Position numbers and translations under genes: made by a program. A stretch of DNA of 6,202 bases from Candidatus Aminicenantota bacterium (GTDB lineage: Bacteria > Acidobacteriota > Aminicenantia > Aminicenantales > Aminicenantaceae). Within the stretch, counting starts at the first letter, position 1. Each line of letters starts with the position of its first letter. A model generated the notes under the pieces. That model was not told the DNA's origin. It searched no databases and worked only from the letters and a program-made list of their open reading frames with translations. Positions 1-6,202 of the stretch are shown here, in pieces. The stretch lies in the NCBI GenBank assembly GCA_004378665.1, contig SOIA01000030.1, positions 1 through 6,202 on the forward strand, given 5' to 3'.

Positions 1-18
1 ATTTCTATAAGAAAAAAC

Positions 19-46
19 TTGTTAAAATCGTATAAAAGAGTGTAAT
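19..46 (+). promoter_or_regulatory. Possible sigma-70-type promoter upstream of the tricorn protease gene
   Basis: A TTGTTA hexamer (19-24; 4 of 6 match to TTGACA) and a TGTAAT hexamer (41-46; 5 of 6 match to TATAAT) are 16 bases apart in an AT-rich stretch. Transcription from here would give a leader of roughly 140 bases before the ATG at 194. Such AT-rich DNA yields chance matches easily, and a second TATAAT-like hexamer (TTTAAT, 104-109) has no good -35 partner. This is a weak prediction from the bases alone. Confidence 0.3.
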
Positions 47-165
47 GTTTAAAGTTGTGTCAATCGAGAATCTTCTTTCTCAATTTCTTTGTATCTGTGA
101 ATGTTTAATCAGGAATATCCGAGCGGAGCGAAGTCTTTTCTTCTCTCCATTTTATCTACTCTTCA

Positions 166-179
166 ACCCAAAACTGGGT
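166..179 (+). other. Small hairpin just ahead of the ribosome binding site
   Basis: ACCCA (166-170) pairs perfectly with TGGGT (175-179) around an AAAC loop. The stem of three G-C and two A-T pairs ends four bases before the Shine-Dalgarno sequence. It lies directly after a pyrimidine-rich tract (about 133-164). In the transcript it could keep the ribosome binding site clear or protect the 5' end, but a five-pair stem may also be chance. It has no run of T after it, so it is not a terminator. Confidence 0.3.
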
Positions 180-183
180 AATT

Positions 184-190
184 AGGAGGT
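184..190 (+). promoter_or_regulatory. Strong ribosome binding site for the tricorn protease gene
   Basis: AGGAGGT is a near-perfect complement of the 16S rRNA 3' end and leaves three bases before the ATG at 194. Measured from the GGAGG core the distance is four bases, slightly short but functional. Its strength, and the classic signal peptide that begins at this ATG, fix the start of the gene. Confidence 0.85.
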
Positions 191-193
191 CAC

Positions 194-3100
194 ATGAAAA
201 AAGCGATCTTAATGGTTTTACTGTGTACAGGTTTGGTCACTTCTGCGTTCGCAGTCAATGATTCCCGGTTGCTGCGATTTCCTGACATCCACAAAGAGCT
301 TATCGTTTTTGTGTACGCAGGAGACATCTGGTCGGTGTCTTCGATAGGGGGAATGGCCAAAAAGCTGACTTCTCATGAGGGACTGGAACTTTTCCCTAAA
401 ATATCACCGGATGGACGGTGGATCGCTTTCTCTGCCGAATATTCAGGTTCCCGACAGGTTTACGTCATGCCCATAACCGGAGGAATCCCGACCCAGCTCA
501 CATACTACAATGATGTGGGGATGATGCCGCCCCGAGGAGGCTTCGACTACCAGGTCCTCGATTGGACTCCAAACAGCCAGAACATCCTGGTCAGAGCTAA
601 CAGGACTCCTTACGGACGCAGACGCGGAAAATATTTTCTGGTGAGCATCAACGGAGGACTCGAGACTCCTCTTCAAATTCCAGAAGCCGGAGGAGGAACG
701 TTTTCCCCGGACGGAAAAAAGATTGCGTACATGCCAATTGCCAGAGAATTCCGGACCTGGAAGAGGTACAGGGGCGGAATGGCCCAGGATGTGTGGCTGT
801 ACGACCTCGAGAAAGACGAGTCAAAAAGGTTGACAACTTTTCCCGGGACCGACCAGCATCCCATCTGGTACAAGGACAAAATTTTCTTTGCTTCGGACAG
901 GGATTTGACCATGAATATTTACTCGTATGACCTGGGAACGGAGAAAATCGAAAAGATCACCAACCACACAGAATACGATGTTCTCTGGCCTTCGGGAGAA
1001 GACGGTCTCGTAGTTTACGAAAACGGAGGGTACCTTTACAGGCTGGACCTTAACACCGGAGAAACTCAGAGAGTCCCGGTCAACATCAATTATGACAGCC
1101 CGTATGTCATGCCCCACATTAAAAACGTGAAAGAGAATATCGCCAGTTTCGATATCTCTCCCTCGGGAAAGCGGGCGGTTTTCGAGGCCAGAGGCGACAT
1201 CTACACGGTTCCAGCCAAAGACGGAATCACCTACAACCTGACTGATACTCAGGGAATCCGGGAGATGTATCCGGCCTGGTCTCCGGACGGGCGATACATC
1301 TCCATATACTCGGACGTGACCGGTGAGCACGAGATTTATCTGATCGACCGAACCAGGCAAAACGCCATCATCCCGCTCACAGAAAACAGCCAGATTTGGC
1401 GGTATCCTCCAGTCTGGTCACCCGACAGCTCGAAGCTTCTGTTCTCCGACAAGAATCAAAACTTGCAGCTCCTGGATATCAAGTCAAAAAAAATCACGAT
1501 TATCGACAAAGCCCGCCGCTTCGACATCACGGATTACGACTGGTCTCCGGACTCCAAATGGGTGGTCTACTCCAAGGACGGTGAAAACGCTCAGGACGCG
1601 GTCTGGGTCTATTCTCTCGAACAGAACAAATCCTTCCAGCTGACTGACGATATCTACATCGACTTCGCTCCGGTTTTTTCTTCCTGCGGGAAATACATTT
1701 TTTTCCTCTCGGACAGGGAATTCAACCTCAGTTTCTCAAGCTTCGAATTCGACTACATCTACCAGAACTCCACCAATATTCATGCAGTTGCCCTGACAAA
1801 AGACGCCCCTCCTCTTTTTAAAGATAAAAATGATGTGGAAGACATCCCGACATCCAACGCGAAAAAGGGATCGAAATCCAAAAAAGACGCAAAGACAACA
1901 CCTAAGGTAAAAGATGAAAAATCGCCCGCAGTCAAGATTAATTTTGATGGCATCCACGGAAGAGTCGTCTCCTTCCCGCTTAAGGCGGGGAACTACTCGC
2001 AACTTGCCGCAGTCGAGGGGGGAGTTCTGTATGTCAAGGACAATGAACTCCGCATGTTCAAGATCGAGGATAAAAAGGATGCGTTGATCATCAAAGGTAT
2101 AACAGGCGGAGCACTTTCAGCCGACGGGAAAAAAATCCTGTACCGGGCGCAGCAAAAATTCGGGATCATCGATCCCAAGCCAGACCAGAAGCAAGGTGCA
2201 GGTGCGCTGAACCTTTCCGACTTGACGATGAAGATCGATCCCCTTAAGGAGTGGAGACAGATCTTCGAGGATGGATGGAGGATTTACAGGGATTGGTTCT
2301 ACGTCAAGAATCTGCATGGCGTGGACTGGAAAAAAATGAAAGACAAGTACGGCCAGCTTGTCCCCTACCTCAGCCACAGGGCCGATCTGGATTTCATCTT
2401 TGGTGAGCTTGTCGGAGAACTGAATGCCGGTCACTGTTATATCAACTGGGGAGATTTTCCAAGAGTCAAAAGAATCGAGGGAGGGCTTTTAGGCGCAGAA
2501 CTTCAAGCAGACGAAAAATTCAACAGATACATCATCGCCAAGATCTACAGAGGAGAAAACTGGAACGAGCGCACACGGTCTCCCTTGACCGAACAGGGTA
2601 TCGACGTGAAGGAAGGCGATTATCTCATCAGCCTCAACGGCCGCGATGTGACCACGAGAGACAATCCCTACAGATTCATGGAAAACACCGCCGGGAAGAA
2701 GATCCCCATCGTGGTGAATCAAAAGCCCACGAAGGACGGCGCGCGGGAGTACTGGATCAAGCCGATCAAGAGCGAGCTGAACCTCTTTTATCTGGATTGG
2801 GTGAAATCCAGAAGAGAGATGGTGGACAAGCTGTCTGGTGGGAGGATCGGGTACATTCACGTCCCGAACACGGCTGTCGAAGGCAACAGGGAGCTGTTCA
2901 AGGGTTTCTACGCATTCAAGAACAAGGATGCCCTGATCATCGACGACAGATACAACGGCGGAGGTTTTGTTCCTGAAGTCATGACTGAACTCCTAACAAG
3001 ACGAATCCTGAACTACTGGGGAAGGGCGGGTCTTCTCCCCTCACAAACTCCGGGGGCAGCGCATGATGGCCCGAAGGTCATGCTCATCAACTATTATGCG

Positions 3101-3463
3101 GGTTCTGGCGGCGATATTTTCCCCTATTATTTCAAGAAGAATAAACTGGGCATCCTGATCGGAACCCGCACCTGGGGAGGAACTGTGGGTCTTTCCGGCA
3201 ATCCCGGCCTGGTGGACGGCGGCTACACCGGAGTTCCCACATTTGGCTTTATCGACACGGACGGAAACTGGGCCGTGGAGGGCATCGGCGTCGCGCCGGA
3301 CATCGAAGTCATCGACCGACCCGAGCTTGTGGCCAAAGGTAAAGATCCCAGCCTGGAAAAAGCAGTCGAGGTCCTTCTCGACGAATTGAAGAAGAATCCT
3401 CCCAAGAAAGCTACAAAACCTGAAGAGCCGGACCGCTCGAAGTGGATAAAGAAGAAAAAGTAG
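194..3463 (+). CDS. Secreted tricorn protease homologue (S41 family peptidase with two beta-propellers and a PDZ domain)
   Basis: This is a 1089-residue serine peptidase predicted to cut peptides into short products. Thermoplasma tricorn has 1071 residues, so the architecture is complete. Residues 1-20 form a signal peptide (MKK, hydrophobic core, cleavage after AFA), so it acts in the periplasm or outside, unlike cytosolic archaeal tricorn. TolB/PD40-type propeller repeats carry SPDG-like motifs near 71, 171, 322, 363, 409 and 451. A lysine-rich insert spans 543-581. The C1 helical domain is about 684-755, PDZ about 762-858, and the C2 catalytic core about 862-1065, with a lysine-rich tail. 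Predicted catalytic residues are His747, Ser971 (motif AGSGGD) and Glu1029 (motif VEGIGVAPDI), matching tricorn His746, Ser965 and Glu1023. Tricorn Ser745 is Gly746 here. Arg142-144 may correspond to the Arg131-Arg132 pair that anchors substrate C-termini. It stands alone on this strand, with no partner aminopeptidase in the window. Confidence 0.95.
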   Translation: MKKAILMVLLCTGLVTSAFAVNDSRLLRFPDIHKELIVFVYAGDIWSVSSIGGMAKKLTSHEGLELFPKISPDGRWIAFSAEYSGSRQVYVMPITGGIPTQLTYYNDVGMMPPRGGFDYQVLDWTPNSQNILVRANRTPYGRRRGKYFLVSINGGLETPLQIPEAGGGTFSPDGKKIAYMPIAREFRTWKRYRGGMAQDVWLYDLEKDESKRLTTFPGTDQHPIWYKDKIFFASDRDLTMNIYSYDLGTEKIEKITNHTEYDVLWPSGEDGLVVYENGGYLYRLDLNTGETQRVPVNINYDSPYVMPHIKNVKENIASFDISPSGKRAVFEARGDIYTVPAKDGITYNLTDTQGIREMYPAWSPDGRYISIYSDVTGEHEIYLIDRTRQNAIIPLTENSQIWRYPPVWSPDSSKLLFSDKNQNLQLLDIKSKKITIIDKARRFDITDYDWSPDSKWVVYSKDGENAQDAVWVYSLEQNKSFQLTDDIYIDFAPVFSSCGKYIFFLSDREFNLSFSSFEFDYIYQNSTNIHAVALTKDAPPLFKDKNDVEDIPTSNAKKGSKSKKDAKTTPKVKDEKSPAVKINFDGIHGRVVSFPLKAGNYSQLAAVEGGVLYVKDNELRMFKIEDKKDALIIKGITGGALSADGKKILYRAQQKFGIIDPKPDQKQGAGALNLSDLTMKIDPLKEWRQIFEDGWRIYRDWFYVKNLHGVDWKKMKDKYGQLVPYLSHRADLDFIFGELVGELNAGHCYINWGDFPRVKRIEGGLLGAELQADEKFNRYIIAKIYRGENWNERTRSPLTEQGIDVKEGDYLISLNGRDVTTRDNPYRFMENTAGKKIPIVVNQKPTKDGAREYWIKPIKSELNLFYLDWVKSRREMVDKLSGGRIGYIHVPNTAVEGNRELFKGFYAFKNKDALIIDDRYNGGGFVPEVMTELLTRRILNYWGRAGLLPSQTPGAAHDGPKVMLINYYAGSGGDIFPYYFKKNKLGILIGTRTWGGTVGLSGNPGLVDGGYTGVPTFGFIDTDGNWAVEGIGVAPDIEVIDRPELVAKGKDPSLEKAVEVLLDELKKNPPKKATKPEEPDRSKWIKKKK

Positions 3464-3556
3464 AGAAAACGAGGTTAGGCTTTATTTGAATGTGAAGATT
3501 CAGGGTTTGACAAAGGCATGTAGGCATCTATCCTGAGAAGGCCTGACTCCATTCAT

Positions 3557-4549
3557 TTATATTTCCACATCAAGACCGAGACCCAGTTCCTCGGCGCGCT
3601 TCAGCACGAGCTCAGCCACAGCCACATCCTGGACAGCCAGGCCCACAGATTTGAAGAATGTCGTCTCTTCCTCCGATTCGCGGCCTGGGATCTTGCCTGC
3701 GGCGACCTCTCCGATCTCACCGTGAATGTTCTTGTTTGTAATCAGTCCTCCGTCAATGGAAATGATCAGATCTCCGGCCTCTGCAAGACTGGCCTCCCTT
3801 GAATCCACGACGACTTTAGAGCGGACAACGGTTCTGGCTGGAATCTCCTGCATCTCGGGCGTGTAGGAACCGACACCATTGATATGCACACCCAGCTTCA
3901 AACTGCTGTCGGCAAACACCGGCCTGAAGGAAGTGGTTGCCGTGCAGACTACGTCGGCCTCACGGAGCGCCTGTCTCGTGGTTTGAGCCACACGAATATC
4001 TGCGGGAATCGGACTGCCTCGTTCCTTCATCTCCCTCGCAAACGCCCGAGCCACACTTGGCCTCACATCATAGACCCAGGCTCTCTCAATATCTCTCACC
4101 GTACAGACAGCTTCAAGCTGAGTCCGGGATTGCGTGCCTGCTCCAAAAATCGCAGCCACCCGGGATTCTTTCCGGGCCAGGAGGTCTGTCGCCAAACCCG
4201 AGGCGGCTCCTGTGCGCAGAGTTGTCAGATAGGTGCCGTCCATCGCGGCCAGAGGCCGGCCTGTTTTCGCATCCACCACGATCACCAGGGCATGAATCGT
4301 GGGAAGTCCCCTCCTCCGGTTGTTCGGAAAGACCGAAACGATCTTGGCTCCGATCGTCTCGCTCTTCATCAAGTACGCGGGCATAAACAGAGTCACACCG
4401 TTCCGCTTTGTGACCGGGATCTGTGTCCTCAAAGGAACCTGGGCCTGTTCCATCGAAAGCTGGATGAATCCCTTTTTGACTGCTTTAATGGCCTCGGCCA
4501 TGCCCACAGCCTGTTTCACATCGCTTCGCGACAGCACCTTGAGTTTCAT
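3557..4549 (-). CDS. Ornithine cyclodeaminase/mu-crystallin family NAD(P)-dependent dehydrogenase, probably an imine reductase
   Basis: The 330-residue length and fold are typical of the ornithine cyclodeaminase/alanine dehydrogenase/mu-crystallin family, soluble cytoplasmic enzymes. Arg41, Lys69 (in GAKIVSVFPNN) and Arg112 (in LRTGAASGLAT) match the substrate-binding residues of the family. The Rossmann motif GAGTQSR starts at Gly136. Asp161 at the end of the second strand favours NAD(H) over NADP(H). In Pseudomonas ornithine cyclodeaminase, Asp228 in the GGDCPGK segment is catalytic; the matching segment here is GSYTPEM (227-233) with Ser228/Tyr229, so ornithine cyclisation is unlikely. Reduction of delta1-pyrroline-2-carboxylate or another ketimine, or alanine dehydrogenase activity, is more plausible. 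Its ATG follows the stop of the upstream FAD oxidoreductase gene by four bases, which implies coupled translation and a shared pathway. The family is sure; the substrate is not. Confidence 0.92.
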   Translation of the reverse strand: MKLKVLSRSDVKQAVGMAEAIKAVKKGFIQLSMEQAQVPLRTQIPVTKRNGVTLFMPAYLMKSETIGAKIVSVFPNNRRRGLPTIHALVIVVDAKTGRPLAAMDGTYLTTLRTGAASGLATDLLARKESRVAAIFGAGTQSRTQLEAVCTVRDIERAWVYDVRPSVARAFAREMKERGSPIPADIRVAQTTRQALREADVVCTATTSFRPVFADSSLKLGVHINGVGSYTPEMQEIPARTVVRSKVVVDSREASLAEAGDLIISIDGGLITNKNIHGEIGEVAAGKIPGRESEEETTFFKSVGLAVQDVAVAELVLKRAEELGLGLDVEI

Positions 4550-4580
4550 GGTCTCATACGACCTTCTTTTCTCCCTCCTT
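4550..4580 (-). promoter_or_regulatory. Translational coupling junction between the FAD oxidoreductase and dehydrogenase genes
   Basis: On the minus strand the upstream gene's TGA (4556-4554) is followed by four bases and then the ATG of the downstream gene (4549). Purine-rich AAGGAGGGAG (4580-4571) and AGAAGGT (4567-4561) lie inside the end of the upstream gene. The first is about 21 bases from the ATG, which is too far for ordinary initiation. The second is 11 bases away and weaker. Reinitiation by ribosomes finishing the upstream gene is the likely route of expression. Confidence 0.6.
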
Positions 4581-5708
4581 TTTTATATCACCAAATCGGT
4601 CATATGCAAAGGGCTTCAAATCAAATTCTGTGTGACCGTCAAGAATAAGCTCGCTCAAAATCAGACCCACAGCCGGCCCGTGCTGGAAGCCATGGCCGGA
4701 AAAACCGATAGCGCAGATGAAGCCCTCAACGGCGGGAATCGCTCCGATGACCGGATTGTCATCCGGAGTGATCGTGTAAAGTCCTCCCCAGCCCCGGATA
4801 ATTTCAGCTTTTTCCAGGATCGGAGCCCGGTAAACCGCCGCCTCGGTCACTCTCTCCATGAAATCCCGGTCCACATGCGTGTGGAAGCTGGACGGCTCAT
4901 CTGGATCGCTCATACCCATCAGGATATTCGGTTCCTCTCCCCTGAAATAAAAAGTCACATCCTGGTCGATGACCATCGGAACAGGCTTCGGGATGGCGTC
5001 AAAAGGACTGGTCGCGAACACCTGGCGGCGAAAAGGCTTCACCGGAAGGTTTATTCCGGCCATCCGGGCGGCCTCCCCTCCCCAGGGTCCGGCCACATCG
5101 ACCACAACCGGAGTCGATATCGATCCGCCGCTGGTTTCAACACCCTCCACTCTTCCGTTTTTGACTCGGATGCCGGTCACTTCTGTCTTCTCTTCCACGC
5201 GAACACCGAGTCTTCTGGCTTGATCCGCAAAACCCATGGCCACAAGATAAGGGTCGGCATACCCGTCTTCCGGGCCGAAAGTCCCGCCCTTGAGGTCGTC
5301 GACACGCAGGTAGGGCCAGCGGTGCTTGATCTCTTCGGGAGAAAGCACCTCTACTGGAACGTTCATCTGACGTTGAGTATCAACGCTGGAGAGAAAATCA
5401 TTCCAAGTTGTCTCCTTTTGAGCCAGGAAGAGATATCCTGCCGCGCGGAAGTATATATCCACACCGAACTCGGCCTTAAAGCTCTTAAAAACCCGCAGGG
5501 AATGTTGCGAGAGGCGGATATTGGCGGGATGAGAGAACTGCTGCCGGATTCCCCCGACGCTCAATCCGGTGGTCGCCTGGACAAGAAGGTCTTTTTCGAC
5601 AAGAACGACGTCTGATGCCCCTCGTTTTGCCAAATAATAAGCAGCACTCGTCCCCATTATGCCGCCGCCGATGATAACGATATCGGCAGTCTTCTTCCGC
5701 CTTCTCAT
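4554..5708 (-). CDS. FAD-dependent amine/amino acid oxidoreductase (DAO family; DadA or sarcosine oxidase beta-subunit type)
   Basis: This 384-residue cytoplasmic flavoenzyme should oxidise the C-N bond of an amino acid or N-methyl amino acid. An N-terminal GGGIMG dinucleotide-binding motif (14-19) precedes Glu38, which should bind the FAD ribose. SVGGIRQQF (about 50-58) and the C-terminal GFSGHGFQ (335-342) are hallmarks of sarcosine oxidase beta subunits, dimethylglycine dehydrogenase-like proteins, glycine oxidase and the L-proline dehydrogenase beta subunit of Pyrococcus. The segment GLYTITPDDNPVIG (309-322) has Gly309 where monomeric sarcosine oxidase has the cysteine that holds FAD covalently, so FAD is probably not covalently bound there. 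The start is forced: an in-frame TGA lies at 5726-5724 with no other start codon between. The only ribosome-binding match is GGGTGATC immediately upstream, which is unusually close. It is the first gene of a tight pair with the imine-reductase-like dehydrogenase. No sarcosine oxidase alpha, gamma or delta subunit gene is visible. The exact substrate cannot be read from sequence. Confidence 0.92.
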   Translation of the reverse strand: MRRRKKTADIVIIGGGIMGTSAAYYLAKRGASDVVLVEKDLLVQATTGLSVGGIRQQFSHPANIRLSQHSLRVFKSFKAEFGVDIYFRAAGYLFLAQKETTWNDFLSSVDTQRQMNVPVEVLSPEEIKHRWPYLRVDDLKGGTFGPEDGYADPYLVAMGFADQARRLGVRVEEKTEVTGIRVKNGRVEGVETSGGSISTPVVVDVAGPWGGEAARMAGINLPVKPFRRQVFATSPFDAIPKPVPMVIDQDVTFYFRGEEPNILMGMSDPDEPSSFHTHVDRDFMERVTEAAVYRAPILEKAEIIRGWGGLYTITPDDNPVIGAIPAVEGFICAIGFSGHGFQHGPAVGLILSELILDGHTEFDLKPFAYDRFGDIKKEGEKKVV

Positions 5709-5826
5709 CCGATCACCCGGTTTTCATCGAGTCTGAGGATTTCTGTGGACCGGAGAGTTGTCTCTGACCCCAAAAAGAAAACACCGGAACCATAGGCTAT
5801 TCAAGCCAGCCCTCTTTCTCTCTCCC

Positions 5827-6189
5827 TTATTCCGGCTTTTTCTTGGCCCACAGAGTGGAAATGACGAGTACTACACCCACACCAATGAGGATGAACGGCC
5901 ACCAGTTCGTCACTCCAAATATGAAAGAACCGCCGACAAGCATCAGGACGGCTCCAGCGATCAGTCTCCCTGTGATGTGCGGACGAAATTCGGGGCTGCC
6001 GCTTCTCAGAACGGCCTCGAGGATGAAGATAAATCCCAGACCACACAAGAAATACTTCCACCAGTCCCCCCAGGAAACGACACCCATGGTCTCCAGGAGA
6101 AAAAGAACTCCCAACAGAATGAGGATCAATCCTCCCGTCACCCTCGACCAGGGATCATGCTTTTCTTTGTTCTGATTGTCTTCAGCCAT
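5827..6189 (-). CDS. Small four-helix membrane protein, LiaF-like transmembrane domain (DUF5668 type)
   Basis: This is a 120-residue integral membrane protein with a charged N-terminus (1-16) and four hydrophobic segments at about 17-38, 46-61, 75-93 and 96-114, ending in the positively charged tail AKKKPE. It is built as two similar halves: each has a glycine-rich helix, then a tryptophan-containing turn (WGDWW at 40-44; NWWPF at 95-99), then a helix with a GxG pattern. This is the signature of LiaI/LiaF-type transmembrane domains, often found near envelope-stress regulators. It lacks the soluble C-terminal domain of full LiaF. The start is supported by AAGGAG (6202-6197) seven bases before the ATG. 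It lies 118 bases upstream of the FAD oxidoreductase gene on the same strand, so cotranscription is possible but not shown. Its function is unknown. Confidence 0.85.
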   Translation of the reverse strand: MAEDNQNKEKHDPWSRVTGGLILILLGVLFLLETMGVVSWGDWWKYFLCGLGFIFILEAVLRSGSPEFRPHITGRLIAGAVLMLVGGSFIFGVTNWWPFILIGVGVVLVISTLWAKKKPE

Positions 6190-6196
6190 TTATTAT

Positions 6197-6202
6197 CTCC
6201 TT
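6197..6202 (-). promoter_or_regulatory. Ribosome binding site of the LiaF-like membrane protein gene
   Basis: AAGGAG reads on the minus strand at the very edge of the window, seven bases before the ATG at 6189. This is ideal spacing and settles the start. The promoter and any earlier gene of this transcript lie outside the window. Confidence 0.85.

Noticed and set aside
117..126. Near-palindrome TCCGAGCGGA in the leader of the tricorn gene as an operator
   Set aside because: The arms are only four bases each around AG, with no second copy in the window and no regulator gene nearby.
821..1360. A 179-residue minus-strand open frame inside the tricorn protease gene
   Set aside because: It is the mirror of propeller-coding sequence, has no known domain, and overlaps a gene whose repeats are clearly under protein-level constraint.
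3884..4648. A 254-residue plus-strand open frame antisense to the dehydrogenase gene, with a further 149-residue frame inside it
   Set aside because: These are shadow frames: no family resemblance and no convincing ribosome binding site. They are explained by the coding constraint of the minus-strand gene.
4299..5615. A 438-residue open frame on the plus strand, antisense to the FAD oxidoreductase and the start of the dehydrogenase gene
   Set aside because: Its translation has no recognisable domain and odd composition rich in His, Arg and Ser. It runs across two clearly real genes on the other strand, whose motifs are conserved. Long antisense frames of this kind arise from codon bias.
5761..5815. 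A possible minus-strand terminator after the membrane protein gene (GGCT/AGCC stem, then T-rich TTTTCTTTTT)
   Set aside because: The stem has only four pairs and the T-rich run starts about 13 bases further on, so it does not have the form of an intrinsic terminator.
5709..5826. A promoter for the FAD oxidoreductase gene in the 118-base gap
   Set aside because: The best minus-strand pair, TTGAAT then TTTTCT at 17 bases, matches the -10 consensus at only three positions, so it is no better than chance. Cotranscription from upstream is equally possible.

Overview
The window is bacterial, of moderate base composition, with four complete protein genes that fill almost all of it. An exported tricorn-type protease, good Shine-Dalgarno sequences and a LiaF-like small membrane protein suggest a peptide- and amino-acid-using bacterium. 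Acidobacteriota or Candidatus Aminicenantes-type lineages are my best guess, from overall resemblance only. No rRNA, tRNA, CRISPR array, insertion sequence or phage gene is visible, and I see no sign of recent transfer.

Layout: positions 1-193 are an AT-rich leader with a possible sigma-70-type promoter, a pyrimidine-rich tract, a small hairpin and a strong ribosome binding site. A large plus-strand gene (194-3463) follows and encodes a 1089-residue secreted tricorn protease homologue: signal peptide, two beta-propellers, C1 helical domain, PDZ domain and C2 protease core. A 93-base convergent gap separates it from three minus-strand genes. In their own reading order these are a 120-residue four-helix membrane protein (6189-5827), a DadA/sarcosine-oxidase-type FAD amine oxidoreductase (5708-4554), and an ornithine cyclodeaminase/mu-crystallin family dehydrogenase (4549-3557). 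The last two are only 4 bases apart and are almost certainly cotranscribed and translationally coupled. The membrane protein is 118 bases upstream and may or may not belong to the same transcript.

How the genes may work together (inference): the tricorn homologue would trim peptides outside the cytoplasm, giving short peptides or amino acids for uptake. The oxidase and dehydrogenase look like a two-step amino acid module in which a flavoenzyme makes an imine or keto acid and an NAD(P)H enzyme reduces an imine, for example a cyclic one of the delta1-pyrroline-2-carboxylate type. The dehydrogenase lacks the catalytic aspartate of true ornithine cyclodeaminase, so that automatic label is probably wrong. 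Nothing here is clearly a new biological system. The oxidase/reductase pair and the altered tricorn active site are the points most worth following.
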